In this document: positions 12,336 to 21,023 of the stretch, in pieces
Layout of the letters: every line of letters begins with the position of its first letter
How positions within the stretch are numbered: position 1 is the first letter of the stretch
Source: a virus
IMG/VR virus record: IMGVR_UViG_3300025108_000120
Span: 1 to 41,647 of that record
DNA length: 41,647 nucleotides
Direction: 5' to 3' (one strand)
The notes under the pieces: generated by a model
Databases searched by the model: none
Told to the model about the DNA's origin: nothing
What the model saw: the letters and a program-made list of their open reading frames with translations, nothing else
Position numbers and translations under genes: made by a program

Positions 12336-12372
12336 CTTGATCTCCTTTTGTTTGTCGTTGTTGATACTGGCT

Positions 12373-12401
12373 AGTATAGTAGCCTCGGCGCAGTCTGTCA
12401 A
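12373..12401 (-). promoter_or_regulatory. Promoter for 12051-12335
   Basis: On the minus strand TTGACA (12396-12401), 17 bp, TATACT (12373-12378). It is close to consensus, with a leader of about 30 nt carrying AAAGGAG. Confidence 0.8.
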
Positions 12402-12425
12402 GACCAAACTTTTTAAATCAACACC

Positions 12426-12593
12426 TTACTTAACTTCAGGTGATCCAAAAACTTGTCGCAGCTTTCCCTCGGCATCCTCGCCACGCTCTTTTTTCTTAAC
12501 CTCAGCAGGAGCCACTACCTCTTTAGACAAGCAGTCAGCCGGGGGGCGGTCTCCCATCATCTCAGGCGGCAGATCATCCCACAGGTCAGGCAT
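12426..12593 (-). CDS. Hypothetical protein, 55 aa
   Basis: A 55-residue charged protein (MPDLWDDLPPEMMGD...). The N-terminus is acidic and Pro-rich, the middle is Lys/Glu-rich (EVKKKERGEDAEGK). The ATG overlaps the thioredoxin stop by one base (TGATG), so it is translated from the thioredoxin mRNA. The family is not recognised. Confidence 0.6.
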   Translation of the reverse strand: MPDLWDDLPPEMMGDRPPADCLSKEVVAPAEVKKKERGEDAEGKLRQVFGSPEVK

Positions 12594-12979
12594 CAGGCGT
12601 CCTTTGTCTCCACCCAGATGTACGCACCCAGTTCTTTCTCTAACATCCCAAGCGGCCTCCCGCCTACCAAGCTGTACTCTGCTTTACCGTCCACAAAGAC
12701 CATCAAAGTAGGGATGCTGGTAATGTCGAACCGCTCCATGAGCAACGGTGCTTTCTCCGCTTCAACTTTAATGACCTGAATCTCATCTGCATACTTTGCG
12801 GCAAACTCATCCAGAACAGGTGCCATAGCCTTACACGGTCCACACCATTCAGCCCAGAAATCTACAAGCACCGGCTTTGCCGACGTGGATACCATGTGCT
12901 CAAACTGCTTCTCGTCTACTGGAACGGCAAATCCTTCTGCCACCACAACACGCTTTACTGATTCTTCGTCTCGTTTCAT
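12593..12979 (-). CDS. Thioredoxin
   Basis: A 128-residue thioredoxin-fold protein with the classic WCGPC active site at residues 45-49 and the cis-proline segment SIPT further on. A 20-residue N-terminal extension precedes the fold. Expected role: dithiol/disulphide exchange in the cytoplasm. Its promoter gives a leaderless message and faces, back to back, the promoter of the first oxygenase gene, so both may be controlled together. It could keep oxygenases or the GPx-like protein reduced; that link is inference. Confidence 0.93.
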   Translation of the reverse strand: MKRDEESVKRVVVAEGFAVPVDEKQFEHMVSTSAKPVLVDFWAEWCGPCKAMAPVLDEFAAKYADEIQVIKVEAEKAPLLMERFDITSIPTLMVFVDGKAEYSLVGGRPLGMLEKELGAYIWVETKDA

Positions 12980-12985
12980 GGTACT

Positions 12986-13043
12986 ACTCTACCACAAATT
13001 GTGTAGGCAAGCAATTGCACCAACCCACATATTTGACTAAAAT
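12986..13043. promoter_or_regulatory. Divergent leaderless promoters sharing a palindrome
   Basis: Minus strand: TTGCTT (13009-13014), 17 bp, TAGAGT (12986-12991), 6 nt, ATG at 12979. Plus strand: TTGCAC (13015-13020), 17 bp, TAAAAT (13038-13043), 6 nt, ATG at 13050. The -35 boxes are adjacent, and the palindrome GCAATTGC (13011-13018) covers the junction. Confidence 0.65.
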
Positions 13044-13049
13044 ATAGAC

Positions 13050-13751
13050 ATGTACGTCCAAGATAACTTCCTCACCGACCCAGACTTGATTCAAGCCATC
13101 AAAGAAGATGAGAGCTTCTTCCCTCCCCTCATGGACACCTTTGAGGACCGCAATAATATTGGGGACTCTCACGGCATGATGTACCACACCGAAGCGTCAT
13201 CGTGTTTTGCGCCGTACATGTTTTGGGACGGCTGGTGGAACTCTCCTGCCGACACTCTAAAGAAGCAAGTAATTCAGGCTATCTGGGAAAACCCTGCGAT
13301 AAGAAACTTTAGTTTAGACGACGTTATTGGATTTGAGTACTGGACAAGATCATGTGTACCCCCGCAGTACCTCGCACACCACGTCGATGAAGACACATTT
13401 CTTTACGCAAAGTATAAAAGATTCAACGCTCCGATTGCGGGAAGTGTGTGGTACGGATTCACTGAAGCGCCTGAAGGCGGAATGTTAGAAGTTCATAAAG
13501 CCAGCATTGAGGGCTTCCCTGACAATATCTTAGAGCAAGAATCAGTAGAAGCGTACCTGTCTCCTAAGGATGATCGAGAACGTATTGCATATGTGCCTAA
13601 CAGAGTAGTATCGTTTGATGTAGGCAGGAGAATGCACGAAACTACACCGGTCCTATCAGGAATTCGTCAGGTGCTAGTTGTTAACGTGTGGCATAAGGAT
13701 CGTCCACCGTTTGCGTTAGAGGCAGGGGAATTTTTCTATGAGAGTAAATGA
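13050..13751 (+). CDS. 2OG-Fe(II) oxygenase-like protein 1
   Basis: A 233-residue protein with the facial-triad pattern H111-x-D113 and H196, and R206 ten residues later in the place of the 2-oxoglutarate-binding Arg. Unlike most of its neighbours it lacks the 'YxND.(Y/F).GG' block, so it is a more distant branch. No Shine-Dalgarno is present; the ATG at 13050 lies 6 nt after its -10 box. It leads a four-gene plus-strand operon (overlaps of 14, 8 and 8 nt follow). Substrate unknown. Confidence 0.75.
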   Translation: MYVQDNFLTDPDLIQAIKEDESFFPPLMDTFEDRNNIGDSHGMMYHTEASSCFAPYMFWDGWWNSPADTLKKQVIQAIWENPAIRNFSLDDVIGFEYWTRSCVPPQYLAHHVDEDTFLYAKYKRFNAPIAGSVWYGFTEAPEGGMLEVHKASIEGFPDNILEQESVEAYLSPKDDRERIAYVPNRVVSFDVGRRMHETTPVLSGIRQVLVVNVWHKDRPPFALEAGEFFYESK

Positions 13752-14550
13752 ACTTGATTACGGTGTTATCTACATTGAAGATGCGCTACCTAACGCTGCC
13801 GAGTTTATGCGTGTAATTGAAGAACACGACACTAACGCCGATTTGTATCCAGTTATCCCAGCGTGGGAAGAATGGTACGACGGCGGTCCAGTACGCACCG
13901 AAGACGGCTGGAAACAGATTGTAGAGCATACCCATGAAAGCCACAGAGGGCGAGCAAAGCATTTCGACTGGGACCTAAACGAAAATCAACACTGGCCCCG
14001 GAAACAAACAACTCCAGATTTTAGTAAAGCGCACAACCTAGCTGACAAGATAATCAACTTAATTGAACCAGACTACATTAAAGCTCTGGATGTTTGGGCA
14101 GGGATAACCGGCAACACGATGCCCGCCTATATTACACGCAACTACTGCTTACGAGAGTACAGAACTGGTGGCGCTATGGGCGCACACATTGACAAAAACA
14201 TTGAAAATCCTATAAACACAATGGATTGGACTGCATTGCTTTACTTAAACGATGATTACGAAGGGGGCGACCTTTCCTTCCATGCCCGTTCACCGGAAGA
14301 ATTAGACGCACTAGGCACGGACTACAATAAACACGCTGATTTTTTTCTGTCCCCTAAAGCCGGAAGTATCGTGATGTTACCGTGTACCGTAACGCACGCC
14401 GTTTCAGAAATAACAGCAGGTAATAAAGCCTATCTCTTTCTGTTTATGCACACCAAGACCAACATAACCAGCGGATTAGGTGAGCCATACTATCCCATAA
14501 ACGACGCTATCGAAAGGCACCAAAAAGAAATGAACCACGGCAATGTCTGA
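13738..14550 (+). CDS. Prolyl-4-hydroxylase-like 2OG oxygenase 2
   Basis: A 270-residue protein with H150-x-D152, H220 and K230 (Lys, as in true prolyl 4-hydroxylases, instead of Arg). The block YLNDDYEGGDLSF at about 169-181 and the PKAGS turn at 206-210 are typical of the P4H fold. The first 120 residues are a divergent N-terminal region rich in Trp and His. AGGGG lies upstream of the ATG, inside the end of the previous gene. Confidence 0.87.
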   Translation: MRVNELDYGVIYIEDALPNAAEFMRVIEEHDTNADLYPVIPAWEEWYDGGPVRTEDGWKQIVEHTHESHRGRAKHFDWDLNENQHWPRKQTTPDFSKAHNLADKIINLIEPDYIKALDVWAGITGNTMPAYITRNYCLREYRTGGAMGAHIDKNIENPINTMDWTALLYLNDDYEGGDLSFHARSPEELDALGTDYNKHADFFLSPKAGSIVMLPCTVTHAVSEITAGNKAYLFLFMHTKTNITSGLGEPYYPINDAIERHQKEMNHGNV

Positions 14551-15385
14551 GCACTTAGGAATGGGAATCGTCAGGATTGCAGACGCAGTATCCATTGATT
14601 CAAACATCTTCCCTACCATTGAGGCCCTAAGAGCCGAAGCCTTAGCGAAACACTACACATACATTTATGACGACGCCGGTAATGTGCTACACGCCACCAA
14701 CTTAAGTGGACACCGCTTCACACCAGAAGAAATTGAAGCAAACTGTGTCAGGATAAATAACTTTAATGACCTTCAACACGAGTGGGAACAAAGCTATTTT
14801 AAAACCATAGAAACAGAAGTCTACAACGCACTGTTACAGTACGCCACAGAGTTTCCTATGATTGTTCCCTGCCTCTGGTGGAAAACAAAAGGACACGTAC
14901 TTTCGTACAAGGCGGGATCGGCACTTGGACTACACGCTGACAATGACATCAACTACCAGCCCCACTACGAGCCAGACTTTCAACTAGGCGTCAAACACGT
15001 TTTGGCTGCGATTGCATACTTGAACGACGACTATGAAGGAGGCGACATTGTTTTCCCCTACGCCAACGTGACGTACTCGCCTAAGGCCGGAGACGTACTC
15101 CTGTTTCCCGCAAACTTTGTTTGTGCTCACGAAGTCAACCCAATTACCGCAGGCAACCGCTATGCGTACTTATCATACTTTGGACAAGGTTCATCTGCCC
15201 CGGAATATGGAGTCAACATAGTAGAGGACAGCAGTAACATTTACAGCGGTCAAGTCTGGATGCACGACTTTTTTGTAGACTACGAAGAATATGTTACAAA
15301 TCATGAACTCAGTGGAGACTTACTTCTCCCTGTGCTAAGATCGTTCAACTCAAAAGGTACCCGAAAGGAACTTAGTAATGGATAA
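14543..15385 (+). CDS. P4H-like 2OG oxygenase 3 (WWxxxGHV subfamily)
   Basis: A 280-residue protein with H131-x-D133, H196 and R206. The core has YLNDDYEGGDIVF, and PKAGDVLLFP follows. A LWWKTKGHVLSY segment lies just before the first His. The N-terminus has GMGIVRI and the C-terminus VWMHDFFVDYEEY. Those three blocks recur in 15941, 16708 and 18429, marking a paralogous subfamily. This is the only member on the plus strand. The ATG overlaps the preceding stop by 8 nt. Confidence 0.87.
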   Translation: MSEHLGMGIVRIADAVSIDSNIFPTIEALRAEALAKHYTYIYDDAGNVLHATNLSGHRFTPEEIEANCVRINNFNDLQHEWEQSYFKTIETEVYNALLQYATEFPMIVPCLWWKTKGHVLSYKAGSALGLHADNDINYQPHYEPDFQLGVKHVLAAIAYLNDDYEGGDIVFPYANVTYSPKAGDVLLFPANFVCAHEVNPITAGNRYAYLSYFGQGSSAPEYGVNIVEDSSNIYSGQVWMHDFFVDYEEYVTNHELSGDLLLPVLRSFNSKGTRKELSNG

Positions 15386-15974
15386 AAAATCACTAGTCAA
15401 TATCCCCTTCTTCCAAGGACATCTTGATGACATCGACAACGAGTTAATCTCCCATCAAATCACACAGTACGGTGAACCCTGTGGCGATGAAGAGGAGCCG
15501 TGGGACGACCAAGACATTCTGTTACCCGACACCCCGGAGATAAACGAGCTACTAACTCGCATGACTCGTCTAGTTCAGTATGGCGCAGAAAACAATGACT
15601 TAATTCTGAAGAACCAGTGGGCACTAAACTTACAGCACGGGAAGAGTGTCGGACCTCACTCTCACCACGCCAACTTTCACATTCACCCCGAAGACTACTG
15701 GTCGGCAGTCTACTACCCTATAGCCGATGAGAAATCTGCCAAACTCATCCTATCAGCCACTTGGTGTAACACAGTACACAGAAACACACACGTACAGCCG
15801 CAATCGGGAATGTACGTTATTTTTCCGTCCTACGTCCTACACTGGACAGAACGCCAACAGTCACCGGAGACACGTCTTGTAATTGGCGCAAACTTTGATC
15901 CCGCAGAACCAAACATGAACGCAAATGTAGACTTCTCAATCTACGAACGGCGTCCTTCTGTTGACCCCGCCTGA
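15378..15974 (+). CDS. Putative 2OG-Fe(II) oxygenase 4 (Oxy_5-like)
   Basis: A 198-residue protein resembling the 2OG-FeII_Oxy_5 group frequent in marine phages. The blocks are W81ALNLQ, a His-rich metal-binding region (PHSHH, then FHIHPED at 100-106) leading into WSAVYYP, then MYVIFPSYVLHW with H155, and R166. The first metal ligand motif is His-x-His rather than His-x-Asp. AAAGGA precedes the ATG. The 3' end overlaps the convergent minus-strand oxygenase gene by 34 bp, an unusually tight arrangement. Confidence 0.72.
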   Translation: MDKKSLVNIPFFQGHLDDIDNELISHQITQYGEPCGDEEEPWDDQDILLPDTPEINELLTRMTRLVQYGAENNDLILKNQWALNLQHGKSVGPHSHHANFHIHPEDYWSAVYYPIADEKSAKLILSATWCNTVHRNTHVQPQSGMYVIFPSYVLHWTERQQSPETRLVIGANFDPAEPNMNANVDFSIYERRPSVDPA

Positions 15975-16708
15975 CTGTCAGCAATCAGATTGGGCATCCA
16001 AATCCTAGCGCCTTCTTGCCCGACAATCTCGTTGTTCGGGGTATCCACACCATAGCAGGCCATGCTTAAAAAGGCAACTCGTCTCCCTGACTCTACAGGA
16101 TACACTTCATGCCTTCCGACATAACTGGAGGGGTAAATAGCGACCGACCCAGCTTCCGGCGTAAACGCATAATCTGCATGAGGGAAGTTAATTTCTCCGC
16201 CAGTATAATCCGTCCCACAGTTGTTTAGATAAAGATTAATGCTGGTACTGTTGTGCATCGAAACCTGATTAGGTGGAGATTCACCCCATTCAAACGGTAC
16301 CTGATCGTCACAGTGGGGACCAATGTGCTGCCCTGCGTCGTACACCGCCACATGCCCCTTCGGTCGCCACCAAGCCGTTGTAGCCGCATCCGGGAAGATC
16401 GTGCAGTACTCTACAAGTGCCCGATACAGTGCATCCTCACACGAGTCCACAAAGTCTAAGTACTCCTGAGGAACTTCAGTTGCACGGCTAGCCCCACGAG
16501 TTTCCAAGAAGCGCTGTGGGGCCATCCCGATATCCTCAAGGCTAAACTTGAACCCTGTCTGATTAACGGCATGATCTTTCTCAAACTTAAAAGTCTGCTC
16601 CGACTCACCCGTAAGCCAACCACAATACTTCGCAAAAAAGTCAGGATCAACTTCCAATACGTTGCGGCAAATCACAACGCCCATACCAACATGCTCTGCT
16701 TGAATCAT
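15941..16708 (-). CDS. P4H-like 2OG oxygenase 5 (WWxxxGHV subfamily)
   Basis: A 255-residue protein with H132-x-D134, H200 and R210. TAWWRPKGHV lies before the first ligand; YLNNCGTDYTGGEINF and PEAGSVAIYP form the core. The N-terminus has GMGVVICRN and the end has IWMPNLIAD, matching the subfamily blocks. GGAGGGG precedes the ATG, which shares a base with the stop of 16708-17601. It is the last gene of its minus-strand set. Confidence 0.87.
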   Translation of the reverse strand: MIQAEHVGMGVVICRNVLEVDPDFFAKYCGWLTGESEQTFKFEKDHAVNQTGFKFSLEDIGMAPQRFLETRGASRATEVPQEYLDFVDSCEDALYRALVEYCTIFPDAATTAWWRPKGHVAVYDAGQHIGPHCDDQVPFEWGESPPNQVSMHNSTSINLYLNNCGTDYTGGEINFPHADYAFTPEAGSVAIYPSSYVGRHEVYPVESGRRVAFLSMACYGVDTPNNEIVGQEGARIWMPNLIADSQAGSTEGRRS

Positions 16709-17601
16709 TACCCCTCCGAGTTTAACAAAGTAGTTCTGTATTGCTCTGAGCGCTCGTCATAGCCACGCTCTTCTAAAAAGGCCCGGTAATCTTCACGCAA
16801 CGTGGGCATCCACACATTCGTACTGGATTCAGCCCCTTCAGGATTTACCAAAGGATCAATAACGTCTTCCCGGACAGCGGAATTAGGGGTACCCTGAGAG
16901 TACCAACCCAAATACGACATCCTACGCCCCTTCCCCACCGGGCAAACTTCGTGAGCCGCCACATAGTTAGAAGGGAAGAATATAATCGTGCCCGCCTCAG
17001 GGACAATAGGGTCGATATTTAAATAGTTGAAATTGTGGGCACCTTCTGTAAAGTTTCTAGCGTTCAACTCTGACTCAGGCACAGAAGAGTTTAGATATGT
17101 CACATTAGACACAACATTACGTAAAGCTAACTCCTGCGATGTCCGGTGAACTCCGTACACATACTCAGCACTGATATCTGAGTGTGATCCTAGATAAACA
17201 CCGTCACCATAGGACACCACATGCCCCTTCACCTTCCACCAAACGCAATTGTACGCCAAAGGGTAACAAGTAAAATACTTAAGTAAACAAGCGTCTTTAG
17301 CATCTTCCAGCGCACGTAGCAAGTGTCTTACATCTTCTCGTGGGTTTAGGTGAAGAGAAGAACCACGGCGGGGCATAGACTCGTATGTGTCTAACCCAAA
17401 CAGATATCCACTTTTGTTCTCGTAAGCAATCTCGCCCGTTTCAGGGTTGGTGACCTCTGTGTACATTCCGGCATACTCTTCGTCAACAAGCAGAGAAACC
17501 TCATCATAAAGTTTCTCCCACTCGCACGAAACGGCATTGCGGAAAACAACTACACCGCCGCCTAAATCTTCTGGCTCGGGATCATTGTACGAAACAAACA
17601 T
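16708..17601 (-). CDS. P4H-like 2OG oxygenase 6 (WWxxxGHV subfamily)
   Basis: A 297-residue protein with H140-x-D142, H217 and R227. CVWWKVKGHVVSY precedes the first ligand. The YLN...EG core is interrupted by a longer insertion (about 170-190) than in its paralogs. The C-terminus has NVWMPTLREDY. It starts at an ATG with no Shine-Dalgarno but a perfect-geometry leaderless promoter at 17608-17636, which lies in the end of the TauD-like gene. Confidence 0.86.
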   Translation of the reverse strand: MFVSYNDPEPEDLGGGVVVFRNAVSCEWEKLYDEVSLLVDEEYAGMYTEVTNPETGEIAYENKSGYLFGLDTYESMPRRGSSLHLNPREDVRHLLRALEDAKDACLLKYFTCYPLAYNCVWWKVKGHVVSYGDGVYLGSHSDISAEYVYGVHRTSQELALRNVVSNVTYLNSSVPESELNARNFTEGAHNFNYLNIDPIVPEAGTIIFFPSNYVAAHEVCPVGKGRRMSYLGWYSQGTPNSAVREDVIDPLVNPEGAESSTNVWMPTLREDYRAFLEERGYDERSEQYRTTLLNSEG

Positions 17602-17607
17602 ACACGT

Positions 17608-17636
17608 AGTCTACTGAAACAGAGAAGCACTGTCAA
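17608..17636 (-). promoter_or_regulatory. Leaderless promoter inside the end of the TauD-like gene
   Basis: On the minus strand TTGACA (17631-17636), 17 bp, TAGACT (17608-17613), 6 nt, ATG at 17601. Confidence 0.72.
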
Positions 17637-18432
17637 TGGCTGGGTGGCTGCAAAAGTAGCCTAAAAACTTTCGCTCACTCTGCTTAAAGCCACCAGAAAC
17701 AGCGTGTGACATCGTAAACAAATCGCTCACAAGCATATCCCCCACTTGCCAATTCCAAGTCAGTCTACGTTTAAGGTCCCGCATAATTTCTACTTGAATA
17801 GTATCAACATGCGCTTCAAGCTCATCTATCTCACTAGGTGAAGGATCACGCCCGTCAAAAGAAACTAGAGACACATACCCCTGACAGACTCTAATGACTT
17901 CTGCATCTTTAAACGGGTGGCGCTCAACTGCGTGACGTAAATTGATAGAAGCCCTATGACCCTTCCTGTCCACAATATCTTGGTCAGAAATCACACACTT
18001 CCGTAAGAACTTTACCACCTCTGCGGGCAAGTCCTCAACTAACTTAGAGTTATCTTTAAAGTATGTCGCCCCCACATCCGTCGAACAATCAAACTTAAGC
18101 ATGTTCCAGAACCCTGCCACTGTAGAATTCTCTAATGATGCCTCAACATGCTCTAAATGCCAATTCACGGAAAGATCACTGCCGGTATGCTCTCCATAGT
18201 CAAACGTGTGCGAATGATCTTCAACATACCGGCGAAGACAAGACCGATCAAAGTCAGCAGTCCGTGGAACCCACCCGATCTCGTCACCTAACGCCACAAT
18301 AATGTTTAACTGTTCTTCTTCGGTAGCGTGTAATCCACGCAACCCAAAAACCCCATCGTGTAGAAACTTATCGGCAAAGTATGCAGAATCGTTAATTACA
18401 TCGCTGTAACAGCAATCAATTACATCAATCAT
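17611..18432 (-). CDS. TauD/TfdA-like 2OG dioxygenase
   Basis: A 273-residue protein of the TauD/clavaminate-synthase type. H92-x-E94 lies in NWHLEHVEAS and H243 and R254 in SHAVSGGFKQSERKF. The WNWQVGDMLVSDLF block before the second His is typical of the family. A His-x-Glu metal motif is normal in this group. TauD enzymes hydroxylate small molecules or amino acids, so this member may act on a metabolite or a free amino acid rather than a peptide. The ATG overlaps the stop of 18429-19496 by 4 nt. Confidence 0.82.
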   Translation of the reverse strand: MIDVIDCCYSDVINDSAYFADKFLHDGVFGLRGLHATEEEQLNIIVALGDEIGWVPRTADFDRSCLRRYVEDHSHTFDYGEHTGSDLSVNWHLEHVEASLENSTVAGFWNMLKFDCSTDVGATYFKDNSKLVEDLPAEVVKFLRKCVISDQDIVDRKGHRASINLRHAVERHPFKDAEVIRVCQGYVSLVSFDGRDPSPSEIDELEAHVDTIQVEIMRDLKRRLTWNWQVGDMLVSDLFTMSHAVSGGFKQSERKFLGYFCSHPAIDSASLFQ

Positions 18433-19496
18433 GGCTCAATCGGCGCACCCTCCGTACCACAGTTAGCCGCCCCGTCAAGTTCTTCGGCCTCGTGAGTATC
18501 CCCGTACTGGGCCACACACCGCCCCTGATACACGGGATTGATCCCGATGTTCTGTTCCTCGCCCGTAGAAAAGCGAGAATAGTCAGACTTGCAGTACCGC
18601 TCATAATCATCGTAAATGTTATTCATCCACATTGCGGGACACCACTGAAAGCTGTCGTCTGGCTCTACGATATTGATGTTTCCTTCTTGGTGCGGAGAGC
18701 CTTGACCAAAGAAAGATAGATAAGTATAACGTACCCCAGCGTCCATTCGGCTTACCTGATGGGACGCCATGTAATTCGTTGGGAAAAATACGATGTCGCC
18801 TTTCTTGGGCTTGTACTCAATACCCAGATGAAAGAACTCTAGCATTCCGCCAGTAAAGTTTGTACCGTCTAACTCGTCTTCACTCTCAACAGAGTCGTTT
18901 AGATACACTAGGCATCCACAAGTCTGCCGTGCGGCCATCTGCCCACGAGGCATATAACGCACGCCCTCGGTTACTTTATAGTTTGTATCATTATCGCAGT
19001 GAGCGCCCAAGATACCTTCATCGGCATAACGAAGAATGTGCCCCCGATTTTTCCACCACACGCACCCAACAAGCAGCGGGAAGTAGTCGATATAACGCAG
19101 AAGCGCTTTGTAAATCGTGTCCTCCATGCCGTGAAAAAACTCACGTGGGACATCCGGCGTGTCTTTTGTTACAGGGTGAAGTAACCGAACGGGTGTTGCA
19201 GGAATATCTTCAGGCCGATATCTAAAACCATCTTCGTTGATGCCATACTTTTCCCCGTCCTCACCAACAATATACTCCCACCTGTTCTGATGAGATACCT
19301 CGGACTGTGCATCAATATACTTGAATACTTCTTCTGTATCTCCTGTAACGGCCTTTCTGAACACCATAACACCGCCGCCCAAGTCCTCTACCTCAAACTC
19401 ACCAATTTCCTTGAGAGCAGCATCATCAATAACAGGTGTGTCGGGATGGGGGTCCCCACTACGCCAATCGTCGGGCTGAACATTGTCGTCGGTCAT
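18429..19496 (-). CDS. P4H-like 2OG oxygenase 7 (WWxxxGHV subfamily), longest
   Basis: A 355-residue protein, the longest oxygenase here. H166-x-D168, H246 and R256 form the active-site set. CVWWKNRGHILRY precedes the first ligand and GGGVMVFRKAV and AMWMNNIYDDYERY are the subfamily end blocks. It adds an acidic N-terminal extension (about 35 residues) and a C-terminal tail of about 60 residues that is Asp/Glu/Gly-rich with two Cys. Only a weak GAAG precedes the ATG. Confidence 0.87.
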   Translation of the reverse strand: MTDDNVQPDDWRSGDPHPDTPVIDDAALKEIGEFEVEDLGGGVMVFRKAVTGDTEEVFKYIDAQSEVSHQNRWEYIVGEDGEKYGINEDGFRYRPEDIPATPVRLLHPVTKDTPDVPREFFHGMEDTIYKALLRYIDYFPLLVGCVWWKNRGHILRYADEGILGAHCDNDTNYKVTEGVRYMPRGQMAARQTCGCLVYLNDSVESEDELDGTNFTGGMLEFFHLGIEYKPKKGDIVFFPTNYMASHQVSRMDAGVRYTYLSFFGQGSPHQEGNINIVEPDDSFQWCPAMWMNNIYDDYERYCKSDYSRFSTGEEQNIGINPVYQGRCVAQYGDTHEAEELDGAANCGTEGAPIEP

Positions 19497-19497
19497 G

Positions 19498-20241
19498 TTA
19501 CTTCTTTACTAAAATTTGGAACCCAATTGCATGAGGGATATGGTAGCTTGTAATGTCTGTGCGTTCATCAAGCGCCTCGTACAAGTCGTACAACGGCTCA
19601 ATGTAGTAGTCAGGAGAGTAGAGACGCATCATTTCGTTCACGCCTGAAAGATACAGCGCCCCACCGGAATTTGTAATATCAACAATCTTCCCGATCAGCG
19701 CAGGATTAAGAGTAAGGTCAGGTGAGTGCATGTGAACGAAATCAAACTGTGGCTCTGTCATTGCTTCTAATTCGGCATACTCAATTACAGTGTAATCTCC
19801 AGTGAACTTGTATTCAGGGTGTGTGAGAACATGCGCCTCAAAAGCCTGTAAACAATCGTTATTTAAGAAAGTTAAAGCACACCCCCTTCTGTTTAAATCT
19901 GAAACAAAGTCAAAGTTTCTATCGGGTGACGCAACTAACGCCGAAGTCGGTTTAATCAAATCGACAACCATCTGCGAGTAGATACCAGTGGAAATGTAAA
20001 CCATCTCTTTCCAGCCCGCAACTTTGCCTGATAGCAAGTCCCACACATGCATATAAAAGTCGGTGCCGACCGCAATTGAACGACGGTCAAGATTCTTAGA
20101 GCGCCAGTCAGCGTTAACCGCCCGGACAATATCATCATGCACCGAAAAGAAATCGTAGTCAAGCTCCTGAGATGCGTTTTTGGAAAACTCGTAAGTCAGT
20201 GCGTTCGCAATTAAAAACTTATTACCTAGAATCTTATCCAT
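19498..20241 (-). CDS. Possible Rossmann-fold methyltransferase-like protein
   Basis: A 247-residue protein. The second half alternates strands and helices in the manner of class I methyltransferases: FTGDYTVIEY, then FDFVHMHSPDLTLNPALIGKI, then GGALYLSGVNEM. A clear S-adenosylmethionine loop (GxGxG) is not visible. I cannot name a substrate. The ATG at 20241 overlaps the preceding gene by 8 nt; an upstream TTG is less likely. It sits between two oxygenase groups and so may belong to the same modification pathway. Confidence 0.35.
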   Translation of the reverse strand: MDKILGNKFLIANALTYEFSKNASQELDYDFFSVHDDIVRAVNADWRSKNLDRRSIAVGTDFYMHVWDLLSGKVAGWKEMVYISTGIYSQMVVDLIKPTSALVASPDRNFDFVSDLNRRGCALTFLNNDCLQAFEAHVLTHPEYKFTGDYTVIEYAELEAMTEPQFDFVHMHSPDLTLNPALIGKIVDITNSGGALYLSGVNEMMRLYSPDYYIEPLYDLYEALDERTDITSYHIPHAIGFQILVKK

Positions 20242-20533
20242 TAACAATACTCTCCGCTAGCTGCCAGCGATGCCACAGTCGCCGCACATTCACCATCAAT
20301 AACACGTTAATTTCCTTCAATGCATCGTTAGAAGCTAATGTGTGGCCCTGCTCTAAACGAATGAAAGGGAAGGTTGATTTAATACCAGCAACGATCTCAT
20401 CAAACGAAGAAGACGAAATAGTTTCTGTATTCATGCCGAGAGAGTACATCACCGTAATTAACTCTCGCTCCACATGCGCCAAATCTGCTACAGCATTATA
20501 AGCCGGTGAACTTGCATTCCCAACCCTACTCAT
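20234..20533 (-). CDS. Hypothetical helical protein, 99 aa
   Basis: A 99-residue, mostly helical protein (AHVERELITVMYSLGM, then EINVLLMVNVRRLWHRW). No motif or membrane span is recognised. The ATG lies within the end of the upstream gene (8-nt overlap). Confidence 0.6.
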   Translation of the reverse strand: MSRVGNASSPAYNAVADLAHVERELITVMYSLGMNTETISSSSFDEIVAGIKSTFPFIRLEQGHTLASNDALKEINVLLMVNVRRLWHRWQLAESIVNG

Positions 20534-20801
20534 CGGCAAACTCGTCTAAGCTCTCAGCGGACAACGGTAAAGAAGTCCTTAACGGATCAGTGTCACCGGA
20601 GTAGAAATGACAAAGGAAGCCCTCGCCCGAAGGCACATTCCACGCAGTCGTGGACGAATCGAACTTTACAGGCTCTTCAGACACCCGAGAAGCGTCTGTC
20701 GGCTCTGGGCCTTGGTCAGACTCCCCAAAGGCGTTAATATCTACACCGTCTGCTGCGGCCTCTCGCTCCACGGAGCTATCAACGACGACATACTTCTTCA
20801 T
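20526..20801 (-). CDS. Hypothetical acidic protein, 91 aa
   Basis: A 91-residue acidic protein. It has a short beta start (MKKYVVVDSS), a Ser/Asp/Glu-rich middle with no predicted fold and a more hydrophobic patch (GFLCHFYSG). It may be largely disordered. It overlaps both neighbours by a few bases. Confidence 0.6.
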   Translation of the reverse strand: MKKYVVVDSSVEREAAADGVDINAFGESDQGPEPTDASRVSEEPVKFDSSTTAWNVPSGEGFLCHFYSGDTDPLRTSLPLSAESLDEFADE

Positions 20802-21016
20802 GATTCCAAGGCTTCCAAGTTGCCTACCATCGTCAAAAGCGAACGATACGCAGGGTAATCAGTGTCATTCTCGGACACCGGAATAACATAGCTTGACGTT
20901 AGTGTGCTCGGATCAATGTTCAGCATCATCGCCATAGACACAATGTTTTGATTTAAAAAATCCATTGCTTTTTCTTTAGCTTTTTGCCGCTGGGCATCGG
21001 AAACTGTTACAGCCAT
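20798..21016 (-). CDS. Hypothetical protein, 72 aa
   Basis: A 72-residue protein with a charged N-terminal helix (DAQRQKAKEKAMDFLNQN) followed by a Met-rich helix and a short C-terminal region. It overlaps the next gene by ATGA. No known family is recognised. Confidence 0.6.
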   Translation of the reverse strand: MAVTVSDAQRQKAKEKAMDFLNQNIVSMAMMLNIDPSTLTSSYVIPVSENDTDYPAYRSLLTMVGNLEALES

Positions 21017-21023
21017 AGGTTTC

